The notes below the pieces were generated by a model that was given only the letters and a program-made list of their open reading frames with translations, searched no databases and had not been told where the DNA came from. Below are positions 8,448-15,109 of a stretch of DNA of 21,739 nt, piece by piece; the stretch's first letter is position 1, and the number at the start of each line of letters is the position of its first letter. The stretch covers positions 1-21,739 of the forward strand of contig JBGPKK010000068.1 in assembly GCA_041485905.1 (NCBI GenBank). Reading direction: 5' to 3'. A program made the translations under genes and the position numbers. Origin of the DNA: JAHFUI01 sp041485905 (lineage in GTDB: Bacteria > Acidobacteriota > Vicinamibacteria > Vicinamibacterales > CAVVIG01).

Positions 8448-9557
8448 TCAGCCACCGTCGCGAATTGATTTGTCGATGTACCCGGCCGGATCCGATTGCG
8501 GCGGCGGTCCCGCGAGTGTCGGGTCCGCGTGCATCGTACCGCCGTCGAGCCGCCCCAGTCCACAGCGATTGATGCGGTCGCCGAGCGTCGACCGTTTGAC
8601 CTGCAGGAGATCCGCGGCCTTCGATTTGTTGCCGTGGCTCGCCTTCAGCGCCCACGTAATCAGGCTCGCCTCGAGCTCCCGCAATCGATCGTCGAGAGAG
8701 ACTGGTGCGGTCCGAGACGGCGTTGACTCGATCGGCGAGGCCACGGATGGAACGATCTTGGCGGGCAGAGCGCTCGCGCGGAACAGAATCCCGGCCGACA
8801 TGCAGCCGACGCGGACTGTGCCGCACGTGCAGGTCTGCGCGATCCGCTCGCACGCGTTTTCGAGCTCGCGCACGTTGCCCGGCCACGAGTACCGCATGAA
8901 GGCGTCTTTCACGGCGTCTGAGATCGCAGGGACGTCTTCGTTCCGCCGGCGGAAGTACCGCTTGAGAAAGTGCTCCATCAGCACGGGCACGTCTTCGGGC
9001 CGCTCGCGCAGCGGCGGCAAGGTCACGGGAAGGACCGCGAGCCGGTAATACAGATCCTCACGGAACTTGCCATCGGCGACCAGTTGCTTCAAGTCCCGCT
9101 TGGTCCCGGCGATCACACGCACGTGCACCGGCACCGTTCGCGTGCCGCCCAGCCGCTCGACCGTGCGGTTCTGAAGGACGCGCAGCAGCTTCACCTGCAT
9201 CGAGAGGGGCACATCGTCGATGTCGTCAAGGAAGATGGTGCCCCCTTCCGCCAACTCGAAGCGTCCGGGCCGATCCTTGATGGCGCCGGTGAACGCCCCG
9301 CGTTCATGACCGAAGAGCTCGGATTCAATCAACGTCTCCGAGAACAACGCACAACTCACGGCGACGAACGGCCGCGCACGGCGGCGGCTGTTTTGATGGA
9401 TGAGCGCAGCGGTGACTTCCTTCCCAGTGCCGCTCTCGCCGGTGATGAGCACGGTGCTGTCGCTCGTCTCGATGACGCCAAGGAACTCGAACACGGCCCG
9501 CATCCGGGCGCTCTGTCCGACGACCAGCGAATCGACTGTCTGCTCTTGAGGTGTCAT
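8448..9557 (-). CDS. Sigma-54 activator (AAA+ / Fis-type HTH) without sensory domain
   Basis: A 369-aa enhancer-binding protein that remodels sigma-54 RNA polymerase. Visible parts are Walker A GESGTGKE (40-47), the sigma-54 contact loop GAFTGA (87-92), a Walker B region TIFLDDIDD (107-115), the FREDLYYRL segment with an arginine-finger-like Arg, WPGNVRELENA, and a Fis-type HTH (about 293-333, NKSKAADLLQVKRSTLGDR). No receiver, GAF or PAS domain precedes the AAA+ core, so control must come from a partner, expression level or the C-terminus. Two oddities: Walker B reads DD where the family has DE, and residues 335-369 extend beyond the HTH. ATG 9557 has a GAGGTG ribosome site 6 nt upstream, and the preceding nifU-like gene ends 9 nt away. 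Confidence 0.93.
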   Translation of the reverse strand: MTPQEQTVDSLVVGQSARMRAVFEFLGVIETSDSTVLITGESGTGKEVTAALIHQNSRRRARPFVAVSCALFSETLIESELFGHERGAFTGAIKDRPGRFELAEGGTIFLDDIDDVPLSMQVKLLRVLQNRTVERLGGTRTVPVHVRVIAGTKRDLKQLVADGKFREDLYYRLAVLPVTLPPLRERPEDVPVLMEHFLKRYFRRRNEDVPAISDAVKDAFMRYSWPGNVRELENACERIAQTCTCGTVRVGCMSAGILFRASALPAKIVPSVASPIESTPSRTAPVSLDDRLRELEASLITWALKASHGNKSKAADLLQVKRSTLGDRINRCGLGRLDGGTMHADPTLAGPPPQSDPAGYIDKSIRDGG

Positions 9558-9566
9558 CGGCGCACC

Positions 9567-9791
9567 TCAAGCCACTTGTAAGGTTTCGAATTCCGGGATT
9601 TCTTCGCGCAGAGCGGTTTCGATACCCACGTGCAGCGTCATGTGGGCGCTGGGACAGCCCGCGCACATGCCGGTGAGCCGCACGACGGCGGAATTGCCCG
9701 CGACATCGACAACCTCGATGTCACCGCCGTCCGCCCGCAGGAAGGGCCGGATACGCTCGAGCACGGCCTCCACTCGGTTCTTCGTAATCAT
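9567..9791 (-). CDS. NifU C-terminal domain (Nfu-type) Fe-S scaffold protein
   Basis: A 74-aa single-domain protein with the Nfu signature: an N-terminal helix VEAVLERIRPFLRADGGDIEV and the cluster-binding GMCAGCPSAHMTL with Cys43 and Cys46. Such proteins bridge a 4Fe-4S cluster between two subunits and deliver it to target proteins in the cytoplasm. ATG 9791 is chosen because it has an AGAGGG ribosome site and lies about 38 nt after the predicted sigma-54 transcription start, which excludes the longer open frame upstream. It is the first gene of a four-gene operon with a sigma-54 activator, a small orphan and a metal pump, an unusual setting that hints at iron or iron-sulfur homeostasis. Confidence 0.92.
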   Translation of the reverse strand: MITKNRVEAVLERIRPFLRADGGDIEVVDVAGNSAVVRLTGMCAGCPSAHMTLHVGIETALREEIPEFETLQVA

Positions 9792-9840
9792 GGGTGCCCT
9801 CTTGGGGTTGGCCGCCGGTCGCGGCTGCTTGAACACCAAG

Positions 9841-9855
9841 GCAACAGACGCGCCA
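9841..9855 (-). promoter_or_regulatory. Sigma-54 promoter of the nifU-like/activator/ATPase operon
   Basis: Read on the minus strand the sequence is TGGCGCG-TCTG-TTGC, against the consensus TGGCACG-N4-TTGC: one mismatch, invariant GG and GC at the right 10-bp spacing, and a C before the first T as in the consensus. The expected start of transcription is near 9829, leaving a 38-nt leader before the ATG at 9791. An inverted repeat lies about 95-116 bp upstream. Confidence 0.75.
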
Positions 9856-9923
9856 GAAAGCCGGCGCCGGATTACCGTGACTTGCGGGTTTTCGCGGCGG
9901 TCGCCGACGTCGGAACGGGGATT

Positions 9924-9945
9924 TTTTCGCACCGCGGCGCGAAAA
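9924..9945. promoter_or_regulatory. Inverted repeat TTTTCGC-N8-GCGAAAA, candidate enhancer (UAS)
   Basis: Perfect 7-bp arms (9924-9930 and 9939-9945) stand about 95-116 bp upstream of the predicted sigma-54 start, the classical position for an activator dimer. A further half site TTTTCGC occurs at 9889-9895. A second short stem (9933-9938 with 9946-9951) overlaps it and cannot form at the same time in RNA. Confidence 0.5.
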
Positions 9946-9957
9946 GCCGCGCGACGT

Positions 9958-11322
9958 CTATGTGGCGGCTGGCCGATCGAGCTTGAACTTTTCGATTCGG
10001 TACCGAATCTGGTCGCGGTTGAGCCCGAGCAGCGCTCCCGCCCGGGTTTGATTCCAACCGCTACGCTCGAGCGCCTGGACGACGAGCGAGCGCTCCAACC
10101 GTTCGAGATCGACGCCGCTGGCGGGCAGGTCCATGCCCTCGGACAGTGCAGCGCCGGAAGCCATGGGAAAGTCGGCTAGATTCAGCTGATCGCCTTCCGC
10201 GAGCAGCATCGCGCGTTCGACGGCGTTCTTGAGCTCGCGGATGTTTCCGGGCCACGGGTAGGTCTGCAGCCTCTGCATGGCCTCGTCACTGACCCGGCGA
10301 ACCCGTTTGCGAAATTCCGTGTTGTACATGTCCACGAAGTAGTGAACGAGCGACGGGATGTCGTCCGCTCGGGCGCGCAGCGGCGGCAGAACGATGGGCA
10401 GCACGTTCAGCCGGTAATAGAGGTCCTCGCGGAAGCGTCCTTTCTTCACCTCTTCTTCGAGGTTGCGATTGGTCGCGGCAATCACGCGCACGTCGACCCG
10501 AATGTCGGCGACGCCTCCCAGACGCTTGAACATCCTCTCTTCGAGAAAACGCAGCAACTTGGCCTGGAGCAGGGGCGCCATCTCCGCGATTTCATCGAGA
10601 AAGACAGTACCGCCGTCCGCCGATTCCAGGAGTCCACGCTTCTGCTGACGTGCATCGGTAAACGCGCCGCGCTCATACCCAAAGAGCTCGCTTTCGAGGA
10701 TCGTGTCCGGCAGCGCCGAACAGGTGATGTTCATGAACGGGCGGGACGCGCGGTCGCTCGCAAAATGCAGAACCTTCGCCGCGAGATCCTTGCCGGTGCC
10801 GCTTTCGCCGGTCAGTAGCGCCGTCGAGGAGTGACTGGCGGCGACCTTCAGCAACAACGCCTTGACGTCCGCGATCGCCCGGCTCTGGCCGATGATGCGG
10901 TCGATCCCGAACGGCTGCGCCTGAGTGGCACGCAGCGCCCGCACCTCGCGACGAAGGCGCGTGGTTTCGAGCGCCTTTTCCACGAGCAGCGCGATTTCGT
11001 CCAGATTGAACGGCTTGTTCGCGTAGTGATAGGCGCCGTGCTTCATCGCCTCCACCGCGGTGTCGATCGTAGAGAACGCCGTCAGCATGATGACGAGCGT
11101 GTCGGCGTCGGCTTCCTTGATTCGCTTGAGCACCGACAGGCCGTCGCCGTCCGGCAGCTTGAAATCAAGCAGGACCAGATCGACACCCTCCGCGTGACGC
11201 TCGAGGGCCGTCCGAACGGAGTCGGCCTCGACCACACGATACCCCTCCCCGGTCAGCCTTTCGGTGAGAGACCAGCGAACGAGCGGTTCGTCGTCGACGA
11301 CGAGCACGGTCGGCGCCTGCAT
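9958..11322 (-). CDS. NtrC-family sigma-54-dependent response regulator
   Basis: A 454-aa three-domain regulator. The receiver domain (1-120) has the acidic pair D10/D11, phospho-acceptor D53 (VLLDFKLPD), T81 and K103. The AAA+ domain has Walker A GESGTGKD (172-179), Walker B TVFLDEI (239-245) and the FREDLYYRLNVLPI and WPGNIRELKNA segments. A Fis-type HTH ends the protein (about 410-447, WNQTRAGALLGLNRDQIRYRI). The sigma-54 contact loop reads GAFTDA (219-224) instead of GAFTGA. ATG 11322 is preferred, since the receiver starts at MQAPTVLVVDDE; the longer open frame upstream runs into a region carrying repeats and a sigma-54 promoter for the divergent gene. No cognate histidine kinase is in the window. 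Confidence 0.95.
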   Translation of the reverse strand: MQAPTVLVVDDEPLVRWSLTERLTGEGYRVVEADSVRTALERHAEGVDLVLLDFKLPDGDGLSVLKRIKEADADTLVIMLTAFSTIDTAVEAMKHGAYHYANKPFNLDEIALLVEKALETTRLRREVRALRATQAQPFGIDRIIGQSRAIADVKALLLKVAASHSSTALLTGESGTGKDLAAKVLHFASDRASRPFMNITCSALPDTILESELFGYERGAFTDARQQKRGLLESADGGTVFLDEIAEMAPLLQAKLLRFLEERMFKRLGGVADIRVDVRVIAATNRNLEEEVKKGRFREDLYYRLNVLPIVLPPLRARADDIPSLVHYFVDMYNTEFRKRVRRVSDEAMQRLQTYPWPGNIRELKNAVERAMLLAEGDQLNLADFPMASGAALSEGMDLPASGVDLERLERSLVVQALERSGWNQTRAGALLGLNRDQIRYRIEKFKLDRPAAT

Positions 11323-11345
11323 CCGGATGATTCTAGAGCGTATCT

Positions 11346-11432
11346 CATCACCGCCCTCAGGAGAATCACGGCCGAGGGCAATCCAACCACACCTGGCGGT
11401 GACGGTGATGCGATCGTCCGTTGCGGTGATGC
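11346..11432. repeat. Repeated CGGTGATG elements in the divergent regulatory region
   Basis: CGGTGATGC occurs at 11403-11411 and again at 11424-11432, exactly 21 bp apart (two helical turns). CGGTGA also occurs at 11397-11402, and an inverted copy CATCACCG is at 11346-11353, close to the start of the response regulator gene. They lie between the NtrC-type gene and the divergent sigma-54 promoter at 11516 and could be activator-binding sites. Confidence 0.4.
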
Positions 11433-11445
11433 CGGAATTCCGGCA
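11430..11445. promoter_or_regulatory. 16-bp perfect palindrome TGCCGGAATTCCGGCA, candidate enhancer
   Basis: A perfect 16-bp palindrome with no central spacer, about 97-112 bp upstream of the start predicted from the sigma-54 promoter at 11516-11530 and about 110 bp upstream of the divergent regulator gene. The distance suits an activator binding site for either direction. Confidence 0.45.
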
Positions 11446-11515
11446 CCGCGCGTTCGTGGCGCCCAAAGAAGCGCTGCACCGAGGAGGACGCGGGCGCCGA
11501 AAGGATGATGTCAGT

Positions 11516-11530
11516 TGGCGTGGGCTTTGC
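11516..11530 (+). promoter_or_regulatory. Sigma-54 promoter of the 151-aa orphan gene
   Basis: TGGCGTG-GGCT-TTGC matches TGGCACG-N4-TTGC with two differences outside the invariant GG and GC, at correct spacing. Transcription would start near 11542, only a few bases before the GGGAGG ribosome site (11545-11550) of the gene starting at 11557, so the leader would be short. Confidence 0.6.
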
Positions 11531-11556
11531 CTCTCAATCGTGATGGGAGGCCCGGC

Positions 11557-12012
11557 ATGCTCAATTCAAGCGATGAACCTGGCGGCGTAAACACCCTGGT
11601 CGTTTGCGGCGAACTTCGTGACATTGCTCTCCAGTTTCAGGACTTCACACCGCCGAGCGGCCAGGTCACGGGCGTCGACCTGCGCTCCCTTCCGCCTGGT
11701 ACGGAGCTGGTTGTCGACACATGCAACTCCCGTTATCGCTTCGTTTTGCTCGACCCAACGCGCCGGGACGCATTGGTTCAGGGCGGCCGCTTTTTCGCTG
11801 AGGAGACCAGAGCGCGTCTGGAGGGATCTACCGTCGGTGGAAGTCTGCTCAAGATCGGTTGGATTGATACGGACCTCTTTTTGGAAATCTCGGTCGGACG
11901 CAAGCGATTTGTCACTTCGCGTGTTCGCTCGATCAGGGTCGAACCCATGTCAGCTCGGTCTCGATTCGAGAGCGATGGTGCGCCTCGGCTCACGGCACAA
12001 GCGCACGGTTGA
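11557..12012 (+). CDS. Protein of unknown function, probably cytoplasmic (151 aa)
   Basis: ATG 11557 has a strong ribosome site GGGAGG 6 nt upstream; an in-frame GTG 14 codons upstream is rejected because it falls inside the predicted promoter. No signal peptide is present. The sequence is rich in beta strands: SLPPGTELVVDTCNSRYRFVLLD, ALVQGGRFF, then GSTVGGSLLKIGWIDTDLFLEISVGRKRFVTSRVRSIRVE. This looks like a small beta-barrel fold, but I cannot assign a family. It is divergent from the NtrC-type regulator and carries its own sigma-54 promoter, so it is a likely target of one of the two local activators. The C-terminal 20 residues look disordered. Confidence 0.75.
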   Translation: MLNSSDEPGGVNTLVVCGELRDIALQFQDFTPPSGQVTGVDLRSLPPGTELVVDTCNSRYRFVLLDPTRRDALVQGGRFFAEETRARLEGSTVGGSLLKIGWIDTDLFLEISVGRKRFVTSRVRSIRVEPMSARSRFESDGAPRLTAQAHG

Positions 12013-12119
12013 GAATTACAATGATGTTGGCGCTGACGGCAACTCGCGGAGGCACTGTTCGCCGTGAGGTGCGAGCTCAAAAGTATCAATCGCTGGCATC
12101 AACGCCGACGAGCACCGCG

Positions 12120-14354
12120 CTAGCCAGGCGGAGGGACGGAACTGGACGCTGCGGCCGGCTGTAGCGCGACTTGAAGGTACGCGAAACGGATGCCACTGCC
12201 CAGGTAGTTGTCGATCCGTTCCAGGACCGCCGCGCTCCGGAGCCATGCCGGACCCGTCTCTCGCAGATCGTCCTCGATGAGCGCCGACAGGAACTCAAAC
12301 CCGGCCGCGATCGCACGCCCCCGCAACGACTCCAGCACGTAATTCTCGAGCTCGACATCGTTCTGCACGGTCGGGAGCGTCGCCATCGCCTGCAGGTAGA
12401 ACGTGTTGTTCTCTCCAAAGCGCGGATCCGAGCCGACGCCCTCCTCGTCGTGGTTCTCGAGCGCGCTGCCAAGGGCGTAGCTCACGAACCGTCCCGACAC
12501 GCGGTCGCGCAACGCGAGTCCAATCGCACGGGGGTTGGTGGCCGTCGCGTCGAGTGTTTCGAGCGGGAACTGCAATAACGGCCGTCGTCCGGCCCGGAGG
12601 ACGTCCGGCGGGTACTGGGCTGACGCACCGTACCGCTCCTGCTCCACCGCCAGAATCTGAAGTTTGTGCGTCTCGAAGGTTCCCGGTGTGAGATCCACGA
12701 TTTCGACCGTCTCGACCGGGATCGCCAGAGTGCCGACGCGAATCTTCGGCGCCGGCGTGACCTCCGACGCGACGCGCCCGCCGACGAGATCCTCGATCGC
12801 CTGGCGGAGGATCGACAGACCCTCGTCGATCGCGGACGGCTCCATGTCGTAGCGGGGATAGAAACGCACGCTGCGCTCGCCGGCCGGCAGGAGCACCAGC
12901 CCGCGCCGAAACGCGCGGTCGAGCAGCGCATCGCACCAGTCGGCGCGTCGAACGTCGAACCCCAGCATCACGCCTGCGCCGCGCACATTCTTCACGATCT
13001 CGCCGTGCTCCCGCGCGAGCGCTTCGAGCCCGGTTCTCGCGCGCTCGCCGGTGCGGCGCACCTGGTCGAGGTCCAGCTTGTCGAGCAGCGCGAGCAACCG
13101 GACCATGCCGACCGAGTCTCCTTCCCACGTGGTGTTGAACTTCTTCTCTTCCTGGAAGAACGTCGCCAGCGCCTCGCTTACGAAGAGGACCCCGTTCTGG
13201 GCCTTCTTCGCCCAGGTCACCAGGTCGGGCGGACACGGCAAATCGAACAGCTCGTGAGCCCACAGGCGACCGGTCATTCCCCAGCCGGTTTGCACCTCGT
13301 CGAAGATCAGGGGCACATCATAAATGCGCGTCAGCAGCCGGAGCTTGCGCATGAACCGCGCGCTCGTCAGACGCACGCCGCCTTCGCCCTGAATCGGTTC
13401 GACGAGCACCGCGGCCACGCGCCGCGACCGCCGGACGACGTCGGGAGTCAGGTTCGCACGTTGCGCCTGCACGAACGCGTCGACGGCGCTGATGTCCGGA
13501 TGCTCCAGGGCGAGGAACTCGTCGAGCGCGTCGATCTCGCGCCGGAAGGTGTCCTTGCTCTTCTCCGCATGCGGCAAGCGGCCGGACACGAGAAGGTCCC
13601 ACAATTGCTTCAGACTGCGCTCCTCGCGCCGCGTCGTCTCCTTGGGCGAGCCCGTCTCCTCGACCGGAAAGGGAATGTGCGGCCAGTCGAAGGTCGGGAA
13701 ACCCAGGCGTGCTTTCTTGCGGTGGGTCACGGCGAGACAGCCCAGCGTGCGGCCGTGGAAGGCGCCCTCGAACGACACGATGAAACCACCGTCACCGTCC
13801 TCCGACGTCATCACGCGATTCAGCAGCGCGGCCTTGATCGCGTTCTCGACGGCCTCGCCGCCGGTGTTGACGATAAAGTGACGGGGCGTGCCGGCCGGCG
13901 CGATGCGGTTCAGCTCGGCCTTGAGGCGCAGGGACAGGACGGTCTGGTATTCGGAGTGCGCGTAGCGGGACACGACAAACGGCAGTGACTCGAGAATGGC
14001 CCGTACGACCGCTGGATCGTTCTCGCCGAAGGCCTGCGTCGCGATGAGAGCGCCCATGTCGAGGAAGCGGTACGGCTGGCCGGCGCCGTCGCGGTCGACG
14101 ATGGCCAGATACGGCCCGACAGACTCGCCGGGGTCGAAGGCCACCGGTAGCGAGAAGAACAGGCTGCGCGAGGCGGCCGTGAGCGCCCCGTGCGAGGCCG
14201 GCAGGTGCTGGGCGATCAGTTCTTCCAACGGATGTTGGCTGTCATGCAGTACCTCTGGCACATGCACGCGCATCTCGCCGGCGCGATATCGTGCATTGAG
14301 GTCCGCCACCCGTTGGAGAAATTCCGCGACCTGCGAGACGGAGGGGTCAAACAT
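12120..14354 (-). CDS. Class III PLP aminotransferase (lysine 6-aminotransferase-like) fused to a GNAT-like domain
   Basis: A 744-aa protein, far longer than a normal class III aminotransferase (about 430-460 aa). Residues 60-500 carry the fold: NTGGEAVENA (163-172) for cofactor phosphate, FEGAFHGRT (195-203), EPIQGEGG (319-326), FDEVQTGWG (351-359) and the Schiff-base lysine in WAKKAQNG (383 or 384). The KKAQ and NTTWEGDSVGMVR segments recall L-lysine 6-aminotransferase. An insertion of some 80 residues (225-305) is unusual. Residues 520-744 look like a GNAT acetyltransferase: GLALRDRVSGRFVSYALGS, FYLQAMATLPTVQ, then an amphipathic helix and GFEFLSAL. Such a fusion could acetylate and transaminate related amines, but the substrate is unknown. 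ATG 14354 has GAAGG 6-10 nt upstream. Confidence 0.85.
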   Translation of the reverse strand: MFDPSVSQVAEFLQRVADLNARYRAGEMRVHVPEVLHDSQHPLEELIAQHLPASHGALTAASRSLFFSLPVAFDPGESVGPYLAIVDRDGAGQPYRFLDMGALIATQAFGENDPAVVRAILESLPFVVSRYAHSEYQTVLSLRLKAELNRIAPAGTPRHFIVNTGGEAVENAIKAALLNRVMTSEDGDGGFIVSFEGAFHGRTLGCLAVTHRKKARLGFPTFDWPHIPFPVEETGSPKETTRREERSLKQLWDLLVSGRLPHAEKSKDTFRREIDALDEFLALEHPDISAVDAFVQAQRANLTPDVVRRSRRVAAVLVEPIQGEGGVRLTSARFMRKLRLLTRIYDVPLIFDEVQTGWGMTGRLWAHELFDLPCPPDLVTWAKKAQNGVLFVSEALATFFQEEKKFNTTWEGDSVGMVRLLALLDKLDLDQVRRTGERARTGLEALAREHGEIVKNVRGAGVMLGFDVRRADWCDALLDRAFRRGLVLLPAGERSVRFYPRYDMEPSAIDEGLSILRQAIEDLVGGRVASEVTPAPKIRVGTLAIPVETVEIVDLTPGTFETHKLQILAVEQERYGASAQYPPDVLRAGRRPLLQFPLETLDATATNPRAIGLALRDRVSGRFVSYALGSALENHDEEGVGSDPRFGENNTFYLQAMATLPTVQNDVELENYVLESLRGRAIAAGFEFLSALIEDDLRETGPAWLRSAAVLERIDNYLGSGIRFAYLQVALQPAAASSSVPPPG

Positions 14355-14506
14355 GCCCGCCTTCGTCTATCGCTGGTACGTTCATGCCCTGAGAATAACA
14401 CTCTGCGTCCCAGCGGCTTCGGTCCGATCAGACAGACTCTCATCTTTCCCGCGGTTCGAGGAACATCCCTTCGCGCGCAGCGATGCTCACCACGCAAAGA
14501 GCCTCG

Positions 14507-14938
14507 TCAGCGCGCGGGTCGAGCGCTGCGAGCCTTGACGAGAAGGTCGGGGACAGCGTTCATGTCGAATGGCTTGTTCATCACGCCCACCGCGCCCAGA
14601 TCGAGGGCGCGCTGCTCCATCTCCTTGTTGCCAAAGGCGGTCATGAGGATGACTCTCGTGCCGGGCGACAGCGCGTCGATCGAGGCGAGGAGGGACAGGT
14701 CGTCGGAATCGGGCAGCCGATAATCGAGCAGCACCACGGCGAACGGGGTAGGCCCTTCACGAAACGCCGCCCTGGCTTCGCGAGCGTCAGTGGCCTGGGA
14801 CACCTCGCAGCCACAGTCGCTGAGCGTCTCACTGAGCGCCCACCGAATCAGGGAATCGTCATCGACCACGAGCACCCGCATCGAAGGGGGGTTTTTCGGC
14901 GGCATTCGCGGAAAATTTCTCGTTTCTGGTGCGTCCAT
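14507..14938 (-). CDS. Receiver-only response regulator
   Basis: A single receiver domain of about 120 residues (MRVLVVDDDSLIRWAL onward) with the acidic cluster D26-D28, phospho-acceptor D72 (VVLLDYRLPD), T100 and K122 in MNKPF. There is no output domain, so it should act by protein contact, as a phosphate relay or as a competitor of other regulators. The start is uncertain: ATG 14938 gives 143 aa, while ATG 14905 or 14881 would trim a non-conserved tail. The opening resembles the receiver of the NtrC-type protein nearby (VDDEPLVRWSL), suggesting related signalling. It is divergent from the universal stress gene, and no kinase gene is visible. Confidence 0.88.
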   Translation of the reverse strand: MDAPETRNFPRMPPKNPPSMRVLVVDDDSLIRWALSETLSDCGCEVSQATDAREARAAFREGPTPFAVVLLDYRLPDSDDLSLLASIDALSPGTRVILMTAFGNKEMEQRALDLGAVGVMNKPFDMNAVPDLLVKARSARPAR

Positions 14939-14959
14939 GGCGTCTAGCGTCAACGGGCT

Positions 14960-14974
14960 TCAAGAGTCACGCCA
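14960..14974 (-). promoter_or_regulatory. Weak sigma-54-like promoter before the receiver gene
   Basis: Minus strand reads TGGCGTG-ACTC-TTGA. The -24 part and the GG-N10-G core fit, but the -12 GC is GA. The predicted start near 14948 would leave only about 10 nt before ATG 14938, so this is tentative. Confidence 0.25.
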
Positions 14975-15070
14975 TCAGCACGGTCCTACGCGCTGCCGAA
15001 AATCCGTCGATGGCTGCCACCGTCACCCGCCTTCGGGTCCGGACACGCTGTTTTCCGCTTCTGTGGACGC

Positions 15071-15085
15071 TGGCACGTCGCGTGA
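15071..15085 (+). promoter_or_regulatory. Weak sigma-54-like promoter before the universal stress gene
   Basis: TGGCACG-TCGC-GTGA has a perfect -24 element but a degenerate -12 (GTGA for TTGC). The predicted start near 15097 lies just before the GGAGG ribosome site (15099-15103), a layout like that of the 11557 gene. Confidence 0.3.
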
Positions 15086-15109
15086 ACTGTTATCGCGCGG
15101 AGGATAATC

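Noticed and set aside
8119..8886. A 255-residue open frame on the minus strand covering the 106-aa gene
   Set aside because: Its first 150 residues are an off-frame, Arg-rich reading of the sigma-54 activator gene; the real gene starts at GTG 8439 with its own ribosome site.
9567..9932. Longer version of the NifU-like protein (121 aa)
   Set aside because: The extra 47 residues are basic and unconserved in style and would start upstream of the predicted sigma-54 transcription start.
9933..9951. Stem-loop CGCGGC/GCCGCG as a terminator
   Set aside because: No T-run follows it on either strand in the transcription direction; it overlaps the better-explained enhancer dyad.
12666..13988. 440-residue open frame antisense to the aminotransferase
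   Set aside because: Shadow of the opposite strand; composition rich in His, Arg and Gln with no motif.
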